Shown: positions 1 to 6,410, counted from the stretch's first letter. The stretch is 9,901 bases of DNA from Verrucomicrobia bacterium UBA1263 (GCA_002308515.1 DBVN01000056.1:1413-11313); one strand, 5' to 3'. Made by a program: numbers and translations. The notes: generated by a model not told the origin, from the sequence alone.

Positions 1-34
1 CCGCCGCGACTGCCGTTGTTTTCACAAAACGCAT
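1..34 (-). CDS. Possible 5' end of a leftward gene with a signal-peptide-like start
   Basis: On the minus strand an ATG at 32-34 opens a frame reading MRFVKTTAVAA that stays open to the window edge. A basic residue near the start followed by small hydrophobic residues resembles the beginning of a secretion signal. An AAGGG lies a few bases before the ATG, and a -35/-10-like pair with 17-base spacing sits just upstream (44-72). Only 11 codons are visible, so the product cannot be named and the frame may be chance. If real, it would be transcribed divergently from the lipoprotein gene at 219. Confidence 0.3.
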   Translation of the reverse strand, partial: MRFVKTTAVAA

Positions 35-43
35 AACGCCCTT

Positions 44-72
44 AAAATAGGACCGAATAGCCCGGAATTCAA
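44..72 (-). promoter_or_regulatory. Candidate leftward promoter
   Basis: Read on the minus strand, TTGAAT (67-72) is followed after 17 bases by TATTTT (44-49). Each box matches the sigma-70 consensus at four of six positions. Transcription would start only a few bases before the ATG at 32-34, giving a very short leader. The call depends on that partial gene being real. Confidence 0.25.
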
Positions 73-93
73 TTCTAATTTGAACCTTGTCGT

Positions 94-111
94 TCAGCCG
101 AAAACGGCTGA
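94..111. other. Small perfect hairpin in the divergent intergenic region
   Basis: TCAGCCG (94-100) and CGGCTGA (105-111) form a perfect 7-bp stem closed by an AAAA loop. Neither strand has a T-run after it, so it does not look like an intrinsic terminator. It lies between the two candidate divergent promoters. It could be a protein-binding palindrome or a structure with no role. Confidence 0.3.
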
Positions 112-125
112 CCATGTGTAAAGTG

Positions 126-154
126 TTGCATATTTGAGCGAAAGGTTATATAAA
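126..154 (+). promoter_or_regulatory. Candidate promoter of the NlpC/P60 lipoprotein gene
   Basis: TTGCAT (126-131) is followed after 17 bases by TATAAA (149-154), within an AT-rich stretch. The -10 box matches the consensus at five of six positions and the -35 box only at its TTG. A start near 161 would leave an untranslated leader of about 58 bases that is A-rich and lacks a Shine-Dalgarno sequence. Confidence 0.42.
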
Positions 155-218
155 TAAGCGCGTTGTTTTCTTTGGAGCGGACAAATAAACGGCAAAGCAA
201 ACAATAAAACACGAAATT

Positions 219-1418
219 ATGAGAAAAAGATTTATTATTTTCCCGATCCTACTGGCCATGGCGGTGCTGCTGCCTCTTTTATCTTCATGCAAAACGGGAG
301 GGACGGATACTATCAAATGCAAAGCTGTCTATTTGGGCATCGAAAATCACAAAGAATTGAAGACCGCCGATGTGCGCAAGGATGGCGCGAAGATCTATAA
401 GTTCCAGATAGGGAATGAGACCCGTCTGCTGGCTGTGCAGAATGATCCTGAATATACCATTCAGAATAAACTGATGGAACAGTACAACTACCGTATCACC
501 GTCAAGGATGATACCGTGGTGGATGCGCGTTTGCTGGATGATATGCGCACCTCTTATAAACCTGTGCTGACAGGCAAGCCCGGCTTGAAGACCCTGAAAA
601 ACTTCCTGGCCACGGCGTTCACTCCCGTGGGAACAGCGCTCTATGTTTGGGGCGGCAACTGGACCTGGCAGGATGAGGGGACTTCCATCCAGGGCAGATC
701 CCTCGGTGTCAGCAAGACCTGGGTAGATTTCTACAACAGCAAGGATGACGACTATTTCTATCAGGATTACGCCACGCCGTGGAAGAGCTATAACCACTAC
801 AGCGGCTGGAACCAATACTACTACGCCGGCATAGACTGCTCCGGATTCGTCGGCTGGACGCTCTACAATACCCTGGAATCCAAATCCGGCAAAAAAGAAG
901 GATATGTGCATCACTCGCATGAATTGGCCAAAAAGCTTGCTGATGAATATGGTTATGGTACCTGGACCAACGCCAGACTGGAACAGGGCGAAGGCTATCT
1001 GCGGCCGGGCGACATCGTCAGCCAGCCGGGTCATGTATGGATCTGTCTGGGAAGATGTTCGGATGGCAGCATCCTTCTGATCCATTCCTCGCCGACTAAG
1101 AGCGTGACCGGTAAATATGGCGGCGGAGTGCAGATGAGCGCGCTCAACCCGCACGGCAACACTACCGACTGTGAGGCTTACAGACTGGCTTCCTACTATG
1201 TGCAGAAGTATTATCCCCAGTGGGCCAAGCGCTATCCGGCTGCGATGAAGTCCTTTGAGGATTATGTCTGTTTTGACCGAAAGGCGTATAACGGTTCTGT
1301 CGGGTTCTTCCGCTGGAATCTGGACGGTACTTCCATCATGACCGACCCGGATGGATACGCGGATCTCTCCGCGGAACAGATACTGGAGGATCTTTTCAAA
1401 GGAATTAAAGAAAAGTAA
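219..1418 (+). CDS. NlpC/P60-family cell-wall hydrolase, lipoprotein
   Basis: This is a 399-residue lipoprotein predicted to cut peptide cross-links of peptidoglycan from the periplasmic face of a membrane. Residues 1-24 form a lipoprotein signal: basic MRKR, a hydrophobic stretch and the lipobox LSSC, with C24 as the lipidated cysteine. Residues about 28-125 form an N-terminal region I do not recognise. The hydrolase domain starts at YVWGG (142-146). The catalytic cysteine is in DCSGF (C207), the histidine in GHVW (H272), and the third polar residue is probably H289 in IHSS. In most NlpC/P60 enzymes YVWGG and DCSGF lie close together; here they are about 60 residues apart, separated by a Tyr/Trp/Asp-rich insert. 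From memory, similar inserts occur in a subfamily common in Firmicutes, which might indicate transfer. The start is the first Met and gives a complete signal peptide. No Shine-Dalgarno is visible. The gene has its own promoter and terminator, so it is probably monocistronic. Confidence 0.88.
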   Translation: MRKRFIIFPILLAMAVLLPLLSSCKTGGTDTIKCKAVYLGIENHKELKTADVRKDGAKIYKFQIGNETRLLAVQNDPEYTIQNKLMEQYNYRITVKDDTVVDARLLDDMRTSYKPVLTGKPGLKTLKNFLATAFTPVGTALYVWGGNWTWQDEGTSIQGRSLGVSKTWVDFYNSKDDDYFYQDYATPWKSYNHYSGWNQYYYAGIDCSGFVGWTLYNTLESKSGKKEGYVHHSHELAKKLADEYGYGTWTNARLEQGEGYLRPGDIVSQPGHVWICLGRCSDGSILLIHSSPTKSVTGKYGGGVQMSALNPHGNTTDCEAYRLASYYVQKYYPQWAKRYPAAMKSFEDYVCFDRKAYNGSVGFFRWNLDGTSIMTDPDGYADLSAEQILEDLFKGIKEK

Positions 1419-1459
1419 TTCCTGATTAAAAAGATACATTGTTTCAAGAAAAAATTTGG

Positions 1460-1503
1460 AGGCTGTCCCGGATATCCTGCGGCGGCCTTTGTCTTTATTG
1501 TTT
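1460..1503 (+). terminator. Candidate intrinsic terminator after the lipoprotein gene
   Basis: Positions 1460-1488 fold into an imperfect stem: eight pairs including two G-U pairs, one mismatch, then three more pairs around a five-base loop. The outer arms are AGGC and GCCT. A T-rich stretch follows (1489-1503). It lies about 40 bases after the stop codon of the lipoprotein gene. The mismatch and broken T-run make it a moderate rather than strong terminator. Confidence 0.5.
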
Positions 1504-1565
1504 CGGCCGTTCCTCAAATTTAAGGATTGCGCCCAACCCGTTAAAAATGAGAGAATACATCCGGT

Positions 1566-1584
1566 GACAGCGGTTGAAGCTGTC
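1566..1584 (+). other. Hairpin just upstream of the glgP start codon
   Basis: GACAGC (1566-1571) pairs with GCTGTC (1579-1584) around a seven-base loop, and the stem ends 11 bases before the glgP ATG. No T-run follows, so it is not a terminator. It could affect translation initiation, since the gene has no Shine-Dalgarno sequence, but a 6-bp stem could also be chance. Confidence 0.28.
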
Positions 1585-1595
1585 CATTCAGCGAT

Positions 1596-3743
1596 ATGAG
1601 ATCAGAGCCTTTAACTCAAAAAGAATTAAAAGAAATTGTTGCCGGTTTGAACAAGATGGCCAGAAACCTCTGGTGGACTTGGAATAATGAAGCACAGGAG
1701 ATATTTGAGACCCTTTCCCCCAGAACATGGCAGAACCAGTACCACAACGCAGTAGCTGTTTTGCGCGAGGTTTCCGAGTGGAACGCTTATGAATTGCGTG
1801 TACGTTTGCAGGATCCCTGCTTTGCCGCCAAGGTGAAAGCTGTCCTGAAAAAATTTGACGACTATATGGGACGGCAGGATACCTGGGCCGCGGTCAACGC
1901 GCCTCAGCTTCTGAATAACCCGGTAGCCTATTTTTCCGCTGAATTTGGTTTCCATGAATCCCTGCCCATCGCCGCGGGCGGTCTGGGAATGCTGGCCGGC
2001 GATCATACGAAATCCGCCAGCGATCTCGGTTTAGGGTTTGTGGGGATAACCCTCTTTTACCGTGATGGTTATTTTCAGCAGACCATCAATCATGAAAACT
2101 GGCAGGTCGAGTATTATCCGCAGTTGAATCCGCGGAACCTGGCCATGGAACCGGTCCTGAAATCGGACGGAGATCCGCTTCTGTGTGAAGTGGATATCAT
2201 GGGACAGCCTGTTTTCTTCCGCACCTGGAAGACCATGGTGGGCCGCAGCACTTTATTCCTGCTGGACACCAATGTGGAGCAGAATCCGGGCAATCTGCGC
2301 GAGATCACAGCCCGTGTTTACGGTGGCGACGTGACCACACGCATTATGCAGGAGATCGTTCTGGGCATCGGCGGCGTAAAGCTTCTTCGCTACCTGGGCA
2401 TCAATCCCTCCGTATTCCACATGAATGAGGGCCATTCCGCTTTCCTGGTGCTGGAACTCATTCGTGAGCAAGTGATGATGGGCAAGACCTTCGAGGAAGG
2501 TTTGAAGGAGGCGATCGCTCATGCCGTCTTTACGACGCATACTCCGGTACCGGCCGGTCATGACCGCTTCAATGAAGGACTGGTTCGTTATGCCCTGGGC
2601 AATTACGCCTCTAATCTGAAAGTGCCTTTCAGTAAGGTGATGGGGCTGGGCCGTGTGAATCCGGAGGATAATGACGAGCTGTTCTGCATGACGGTTCTGG
2701 CTTTGAAAGGCAGCCGCAGCGCGAACGGTGTCAGCGAGCTGCACGGACAAGTCAGCCGCAAGATGTGGAAAGACCTCTATCCCGGCAAGAAAGAGGAAGA
2801 AGTTCCCATCGGACATATCACCAACGGCGTTCATCTGGCCGGCTGGATGAAAGGCTGTGTGGCCAAATTCTATGAGAACAAGCTGGGCGCGGAATGGCAG
2901 GAGCTGATTTACGAGCCGGAGACCTGGAAGAACTTCCTGGACGAGGATTTTGTTACCGATGAAGAGATCTGGGCGCTCCGTTACCAGCTGCGCCGCGAGT
3001 TGATCGAGTTTGCCCGCCGCCGTCTGCTGGCTCAGGGCAAGAACATGGCCCGCGACAGCTTTGTGGAGTTTGACAGACTGCTGGATCCCAATGCTTTAAC
3101 AATTGGTTTTGCCCGCCGTTTCGCTACTTATAAACGCGCCGTGCTGATCTTTGAACGTTTCAACGAAATCGTGAAACTGGTCAAGGATCCTGTACGTCCG
3201 GTGCAGTTCATTTTTGCAGGCAAAGCGCATCCCCGTGATGACGAAGGCAAACGCTACATCCAGAACATCATCCATCAGAGCAAATACTCCGAGCTGGCCG
3301 GTCGTCTGGTCTTCCTGGAGAACTACGACGTGCATGTGGCTCGTCAGATGGTGTCCGGCTGCGATGTGTGGCTGAACAATCCACGCCGTCCGCTGGAGGC
3401 TTCCGGTACGAGCGGTCAGAAGACCTGTGTCAACGGTTGTCTGAATCTAAGTATTTTAGACGGTTGGTGGCGTGAAGGTTATGATGGCACGAACGGTTTC
3501 GCCATTGGCGAGGACAGCAACCCGGATGATGTAAAGGAACAGGATCGCATCGACAGCGAAAATCTGTTCCGCACATTGACTGAACAAGTCGTGCCGGAGT
3601 TCTTTGACCGCAGTGCCAATGGTATCCCCAAACTTTGGATCAAACGCATCCGCCGCAATTTCGCGACTCTGCCGGGACAGTTCAACACCAACCGCATGGT
3701 GCGTGAATACGTGCAGAAGTATTATCTGAGCGGAGAGAAATAA
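1596..3743 (+). CDS. glgP: Alpha-1,4-glucan (glycogen) phosphorylase, GT35 family
   Basis: This 715-residue cytoplasmic enzyme releases glucose 1-phosphate from glycogen or maltodextrins using pyridoxal phosphate and phosphate. The N-terminus has the MARNLWWTWNNEA motif of the Thermotoga/mycobacterial type, as opposed to the glycogen phosphorylases of animals and E. coli. Further landmarks are YFSAEFGFHESLP (112-124), LAGDH (133-137), HMNEGHSAF starting at H275, TTHTPVPAGHDRF around H315 and GFARRFATYKRA (504-515). The pyridoxal-phosphate lysine is most likely K609 in GTSGQK, followed by NLSILDGWW. Most relatives have GTSGMK with small residues after it; here M is Q and the next two residues are T and C. 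I take the length to be shorter than that of many relatives (about 800-860) but longer than the smallest (about 690). The start is the first Met, with no Shine-Dalgarno. No other glycogen genes are adjacent. A long hairpin follows, so transcription may end before rlmN. Confidence 0.93.
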   Translation: MRSEPLTQKELKEIVAGLNKMARNLWWTWNNEAQEIFETLSPRTWQNQYHNAVAVLREVSEWNAYELRVRLQDPCFAAKVKAVLKKFDDYMGRQDTWAAVNAPQLLNNPVAYFSAEFGFHESLPIAAGGLGMLAGDHTKSASDLGLGFVGITLFYRDGYFQQTINHENWQVEYYPQLNPRNLAMEPVLKSDGDPLLCEVDIMGQPVFFRTWKTMVGRSTLFLLDTNVEQNPGNLREITARVYGGDVTTRIMQEIVLGIGGVKLLRYLGINPSVFHMNEGHSAFLVLELIREQVMMGKTFEEGLKEAIAHAVFTTHTPVPAGHDRFNEGLVRYALGNYASNLKVPFSKVMGLGRVNPEDNDELFCMTVLALKGSRSANGVSELHGQVSRKMWKDLYPGKKEEEVPIGHITNGVHLAGWMKGCVAKFYENKLGAEWQELIYEPETWKNFLDEDFVTDEEIWALRYQLRRELIEFARRRLLAQGKNMARDSFVEFDRLLDPNALTIGFARRFATYKRAVLIFERFNEIVKLVKDPVRPVQFIFAGKAHPRDDEGKRYIQNIIHQSKYSELAGRLVFLENYDVHVARQMVSGCDVWLNNPRRPLEASGTSGQKTCVNGCLNLSILDGWWREGYDGTNGFAIGEDSNPDDVKEQDRIDSENLFRTLTEQVVPEFFDRSANGIPKLWIKRIRRNFATLPGQFNTNRMVREYVQKYYLSGEK

Positions 3744-3765
3744 TAACCATTATTCTTTGAAAATG

Positions 3766-3809
3766 AGGGATTAAAAGTGGGGTGACCCGGCTTTTGATCC
3801 CTGTTTTGT
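3766..3809 (+). terminator. Hairpin terminator or attenuator between glgP and rlmN
   Basis: AGGGATTAAAAG (3766-3777) pairs with CTTTTGATCCCT (3791-3802) as a 12-bp stem with one T-G pair; an inner GGG/CCC can extend it. The sequence GTTTTGT follows immediately. It begins 22 bases after the glgP stop and ends seven bases before the rlmN ATG. It probably terminates glgP transcription. If transcription reads through, the structure would lie against the rlmN start and might limit its translation. The short T-run suggests incomplete termination. Confidence 0.62.
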
Positions 3810-4889
3810 ATGGAAAGGTCGTCAGTGGAGTCAATTTTTTCGCAATCTTTGGAAGCTCTTCAGGATCAGTTCGAGCGGTGGGGTGAATCCCGCTGGCGCG
3901 CGGGTCAGCTCATGGACTGGATCTATTGCAAGTTCGCGGGTGGATTCGATGAATGCAGCAATCTTTCCAAGACTCTGCGGGCCAGGCTGAAAGAAAACTA
4001 TTCCTTCTATTGCGCTCCGCTTGTTACGGTAACGGGGCAGGAACACGAAACGCGCAAATTCCTCTGGAAGCTGGAGGGCGGTGATTTGATCGAGAGCGTT
4101 CTGATCCCCGCCGGGCATGAGGACTCGGACAGACAGACGCTCTGCGTTTCAACTCAGGTGGGATGTCCTTGCGGCTGTAAGTTTTGCGCCAGCGGTCGTT
4201 CCGGTTTTGTCAGAAATCTGACCGCGGCCGAGATCGTGGGGCAGTTTCTGGGCGCGGAACGGTGGTACCGCCGGCAGTCTGGCGCGAAAGAAGAGCGTCT
4301 GCTCAGTAATATCGTGGTGATGGGAATGGGGGAACCGCTTGCCAATTATGAGAATCTGATGGCGGCCCTGTCGGTGATCAATGCTCCCTGGGGCGGCAAT
4401 CTGGGAGCCCGCAAGATCACGATCAGTACCAGCGGGTTAGCGCCTCAGATCCGCCGTCTGGCCGGGGAGGAGCCTCAGTACCGTCTGGCCATTTCTCTCC
4501 ACGCGGCGACAGATCACATCCGTGATCAGATCATGCCGGTCAACCGCAAATATCCCCTGAAAGAGCTTTTGGCCGCCTGCGAAGCGTATCAGCGGGCCAA
4601 AGGCCGGATGATCTCCTTCGAGTACATCCTGATAGACCGGCTCAACGATACCCCGGAGCAGTGTGATCTGCTGGCCGGGATCGCGCGCCGGTTCCATGCC
4701 CATGTCAATCTGATCCCCTTCAACGATGTGGACGGATGCGATTTCCAGCGTCCGCCCCAGACCGTCATCCAGGGCTTCTTCAACCACCTCCAGCGGAGGG
4801 GTGTCTCTGTCACATTGAGACAAAAAAAAGGCGGCGATATAAACGCCGCCTGTGGTCAATTGAGATTGAGAAAAATGGAGAAGAACTAA
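3810..4889 (+). CDS. rlmN: Dual-specificity RNA methyltransferase RlmN (23S rRNA A2503, tRNA A37)
   Basis: This is a 359-residue radical-SAM enzyme that puts a C2 methyl group on adenine 2503 of 23S rRNA and, in family members studied, on adenine 37 of some tRNAs. The N-terminal region has the usual WRAGQLMDWIY...NLSKTLR pattern. The radical-SAM cluster is C119-x3-C123-x2-C126, in QVGCPCGCKFCASG, with one extra cysteine at 121. C112, in LCVSTQ, matches the first catalytic cysteine (E. coli C118). C348, in INAACGQL, matches the methylated cysteine (E. coli C355). All key residues are present and the length is normal. No Shine-Dalgarno is visible and the ATG follows closely behind a hairpin. 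A run of eight A's (4822-4829) precedes the C348 region, and the codons that follow form a hairpin which on the other strand reads as a terminator. The gene is convergent with the DUF481 gene, 16 bases apart. Confidence 0.95.
   Translation: MERSSVESIFSQSLEALQDQFERWGESRWRAGQLMDWIYCKFAGGFDECSNLSKTLRARLKENYSFYCAPLVTVTGQEHETRKFLWKLEGGDLIESVLIPAGHEDSDRQTLCVSTQVGCPCGCKFCASGRSGFVRNLTAAEIVGQFLGAERWYRRQSGAKEERLLSNIVVMGMGEPLANYENLMAALSVINAPWGGNLGARKITISTSGLAPQIRRLAGEEPQYRLAISLHAATDHIRDQIMPVNRKYPLKELLAACEAYQRAKGRMISFEYILIDRLNDTPEQCDLLAGIARRFHAHVNLIPFNDVDGCDFQRPPQTVIQGFFNHLQRRGVSVTLRQKKGGDINAACGQLRLRKMEKN
4822..4850 (-). terminator. Strong intrinsic terminator of the DUF481 gene, inside rlmN
   Basis: On the minus strand GGCGGCG, a seven-base loop and CGCCGCC form a perfect 7-bp GC-only stem followed directly by eight T's. 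This is textbook intrinsic terminator structure. It lies 55 bases after the stop codon of the leftward DUF481 gene. On the plus strand the same bases are the rlmN codons for KK GGDINAA just before C348, so the element is embedded in conserved coding sequence. Confidence 0.78.
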
Positions 4890-4898
4890 CTTCTCTCC
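4877..4898. terminator. Weaker hairpin between convergent rlmN and DUF481 genes
   Basis: GGAGAAG (4877-4883) pairs with CTTCTCTCC (4890-4898) with one bulged T and a six-base loop that includes the rlmN stop codon. On the minus strand ATTTTTCTC follows, giving a partial T-run; on the plus strand only AATAAATTT follows. It may act in both directions or serve as a first, weaker terminator for the DUF481 transcript ahead of the stronger one at 4822-4850. Confidence 0.4.
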
Positions 4899-4905
4899 AA
4901 TAAAT

Positions 4906-5907
4906 TTAGAACTTCAGACCGATAGAGGAGACCAGCTGCAGATCGTTGTGATCGATGCCGGCCGCCGGACGAGAATCATACTTCTCGATCAGCGTGAAGT
5001 TAAAGGTCATATTCTTATAGAATCCCCAGGAAAGCCCCGCCTCAACGGTGATGCGATAGACGTTCCAGTCATTCGCCTTCGGACTGTAGGTGAATTTCTC
5101 CAGGAAGTTCAGGTTCTTGACGATTTCCCATGTGAGGCTTTCGCCCAGATCCACATACAGATCATTGCGGGTGCCTTCATTTTTATAGTGATAGCTCTGA
5201 TGAGACGCGCCAGCCGAGGCATCGAATACTACATTGTCTTTCTTCAGGATGTGGTAACCCAGACCGCCGCCAGCCGTGAAGTAGTAATCGATATTGCGGA
5301 TGGTGTCATAACCGCCGGTCGGTTCGCCATAGAGGAACAGTTTATCCTGAATGACATCGTATTCCAGACGATAGGAGGTATCCAGCTTATCCGCGGAGAC
5401 TACACCCTTGTTCTTGCCGTAGGTCAGCTTGCCGTCCCACAAACTCTTCCAGCGTTCCACACCATGGCTCGCTTTCACACGGCCGTAGTAGTTCATATAA
5501 TCGCTGGCACCGTAACCGGCATCCAAACCGAGCTGGACTTCACCGGCCAGATTGGAGAAGAATTTGCCCGCGAAGGTTTCGGGGATTTTCTTGGCTTCTT
5601 CCACTTCAGCATCAGCTGCTTCAGCTGCTTTTTCCGCTTCTGCTTTCGCGGCTTTCTCGGCCTCAGCGGCGATTTCTTCCGGAGAAGGAAGGGGAGACTG
5701 CTTGGTGATTTGATCCAGAGGCAGTGTCAAAGTGCCGCCGAACGGAGTCAAAACGACCATGTTTGTTTCTGATTGGGATTGAATGGTAGCTGTGATCCGG
5801 TCGCCGTTCTTCAATTCAAAGATTTGCGGGACAGCGTCTTCCGCTAAAACAGAAGCCGCGCCTGTAAGGACTCCGGCCAGCACTAAAACTTTAAAATAAG
5901 ACTGCAT
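4906..5907 (-). CDS. DUF481-like outer-membrane beta-barrel protein
   Basis: From the chosen start the product has 333 residues. Residues 1-22 are a signal peptide (MQSYFK, hydrophobic core, SVLA before E23). Residues about 28-70 form a small beta-rich segment with LKNGDRITATI and a later TPFGGTLTLPLDQI, often seen before DUF481 domains. Residues 75-108 are an Ala/Glu/Lys-rich helical, possibly coiled-coil, linker. Residues about 115-333 show alternating aromatic and polar strands and end in SSIGLKF, whose terminal Phe is the usual outer-membrane insertion signal. The function of such proteins is poorly known. An in-frame ATG at 6009 would add 34 residues, but it would bury the signal peptide and has no ribosome site, so the ATG at 5905-5907 is preferred. 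Only a weak GGA lies upstream. The gene is flanked by leftward terminators on both sides, so it is probably monocistronic. Confidence 0.82.
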   Translation of the reverse strand: MQSYFKVLVLAGVLTGAASVLAEDAVPQIFELKNGDRITATIQSQSETNMVVLTPFGGTLTLPLDQITKQSPLPSPEEIAAEAEKAAKAEAEKAAEAADAEVEEAKKIPETFAGKFFSNLAGEVQLGLDAGYGASDYMNYYGRVKASHGVERWKSLWDGKLTYGKNKGVVSADKLDTSYRLEYDVIQDKLFLYGEPTGGYDTIRNIDYYFTAGGGLGYHILKKDNVVFDASAGASHQSYHYKNEGTRNDLYVDLGESLTWEIVKNLNFLEKFTYSPKANDWNVYRITVEAGLSWGFYKNMTFNFTLIEKYDSRPAAGIDHNDLQLVSSIGLKF

Positions 5908-6011
5908 AAGTAATCCATTCTGTTTAAGCCGAATGCTCAAACAATAAAGCTCCCCCAGAATGAGAGAAAAAACGTGAAAAATCAAGCCTGTTTTTATCAA
6001 AATGATCAAAA

Positions 6012-6043
6012 GAAAAAGGAGACGCGAAAAAATCCGCGTCTCC
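6012..6043 (-). terminator. Strong leftward intrinsic terminator with no matching protein gene
   Basis: On the minus strand GGAGACGCG (6035-6043) pairs perfectly with CGCGTCTCC (6018-6026) around an eight-base loop, and TTTTTC follows (6012-6017), with more T's after it. The 9-bp GC-rich stem plus T-run is a strong terminator. It lies upstream of the DUF481 start, so it ends some other leftward transcript; no credible protein gene precedes it. Confidence 0.78.
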
Positions 6044-6132
6044 AGGAGGTGAAAAAAAGATGATTACAAAAGATATAGTGATCTTAGCAATCAACTGCTA
6101 TCGCAGACGCATAGGTGTTTCGCCCGCAACGC
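6012..6132 (-). ncRNA. Candidate small RNA of about 120 nt
   Basis: The call rests on the strong leftward terminator at 6012-6043 and a promoter-like pair at 6139-6167 that would start transcription near 6132. The RNA would begin with GGGCGCG, contain a small CTGC-GATA-GCAG hairpin, then a U-rich stretch with CACCUCCU directly before the terminator stem. CACCUCCU equals the anti-Shine-Dalgarno end of 16S rRNA, so the RNA could in principle pair with ribosome sites of mRNAs. I do not recognise a known RNA family: no tmRNA ends, no SRP loop motif. The exact ends are inferred. Confidence 0.3.
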
Positions 6133-6140
6133 GCCCATAA
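6044..6140 (+). CDS. Possible 26-residue ORF with a perfect Shine-Dalgarno
   Basis: AGGAGGT (6044-6050) is followed after nine bases by ATG (6060-6062) and a 26-codon frame ending in TAA at 6138-6140. The peptide starts MITKDIVILAINCY and continues with RRRIGVSPATRP: a short hydrophobic segment followed by three arginines. This is the only strong Shine-Dalgarno in the window, which is notable because the main genes lack one. No rightward promoter is evident before it, and the bases overlap the candidate leftward RNA, where they read as an anti-Shine-Dalgarno. A chance frame or a peptide are both possible. Confidence 0.2.
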
Positions 6141-6167
6141 TTTACATTGCAGATTTTGCCTTTGCAA
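6139..6167 (-). promoter_or_regulatory. Candidate promoter of the leftward small RNA
   Basis: On the minus strand TTGCAA (6162-6167) is followed after 17 bases by TAAATT (6139-6144); each matches the sigma-70 consensus at four of six positions. It was chosen because it lies at a sensible distance before the orphan terminator. Other weak promoter-like pairs exist in this AT-rich region. Confidence 0.27.
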
Positions 6168-6382
6168 ATAAAATCCATGGGTATCCAGTTTTGGGATCCA
6201 GAATGAACACGTACCAATACAGAGAACATTGATCACTCGAAAAATAAAGGAAAATCCGGTTCTTTCCATGTCTGTCGGGGCTAAAAAGGCTCTCGGATAA
6301 AATTTTTTGTTTTTTGACGCGGAATCGGGTTGACTTTTTGTCCGTATCATGTTGATGTATTGGGGTGTGCGGTTGTCAGAGT

Positions 6383-6410
6383 TTGACCTGCAAGAGGTAT
6401 TGTTTTTACT
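6383..6410 (+). promoter_or_regulatory. Candidate promoter of the argJBD operon
   Basis: TTGACC (6383-6388) is followed after 16 bases by TTTACT (6405-6410). The -35 box matches the consensus at four or five positions and the -10 box at four. Transcription from here would give a leader of about 110 bases containing the hairpin at 6427-6453, the pyrimidine-rich tract and the ARG-box-like site. A second weak pair starts at TTGACT (6330-6335). Confidence 0.33.

Noticed and set aside
285..1517. 410-codon leftward frame antisense to the lipoprotein gene
   Set aside because: It mirrors the codon structure of the plus-strand gene, which has a lipobox and catalytic motifs. The antisense translation shows no domain features.
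4821..4903. Possible programmed -1 frameshift in rlmN: A AAA AAA slip site followed by a hairpin
   Set aside because: The stem starts immediately after the slip site, with none of the usual 5-9 base spacing, and the shifted product would lose C348 and end at 4901-4903. The terminator explanation fits better.
5612..5672. Repeats in the DUF481 gene (GCTTCAGCTGCTT-like units)
   Set aside because: They encode the Ala/Glu/Lys helical linker and are explained by its biased composition rather than by a mobile or regulatory repeat.
5908..6009. 34-residue N-terminal extension of the DUF481 protein from the ATG at 6009
   Set aside because: It would put a second hydrophobic stretch ahead of a good cleavable signal peptide, has no ribosome site and starts right beside the upstream terminator's T-run.
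6084..6350. 88-codon leftward frame in the intergenic region
   Set aside because: It has no ribosome site, no recognisable domain and an odd composition, and it runs across the candidate small-RNA promoter. It is most likely a chance frame.
6012..6360. tmRNA, SRP RNA or 6S RNA in the intergenic region
   Set aside because: I found no CCA end with a T-loop, no SRP apical-loop motif and no long rod-like structure with a central bubble on either strand.
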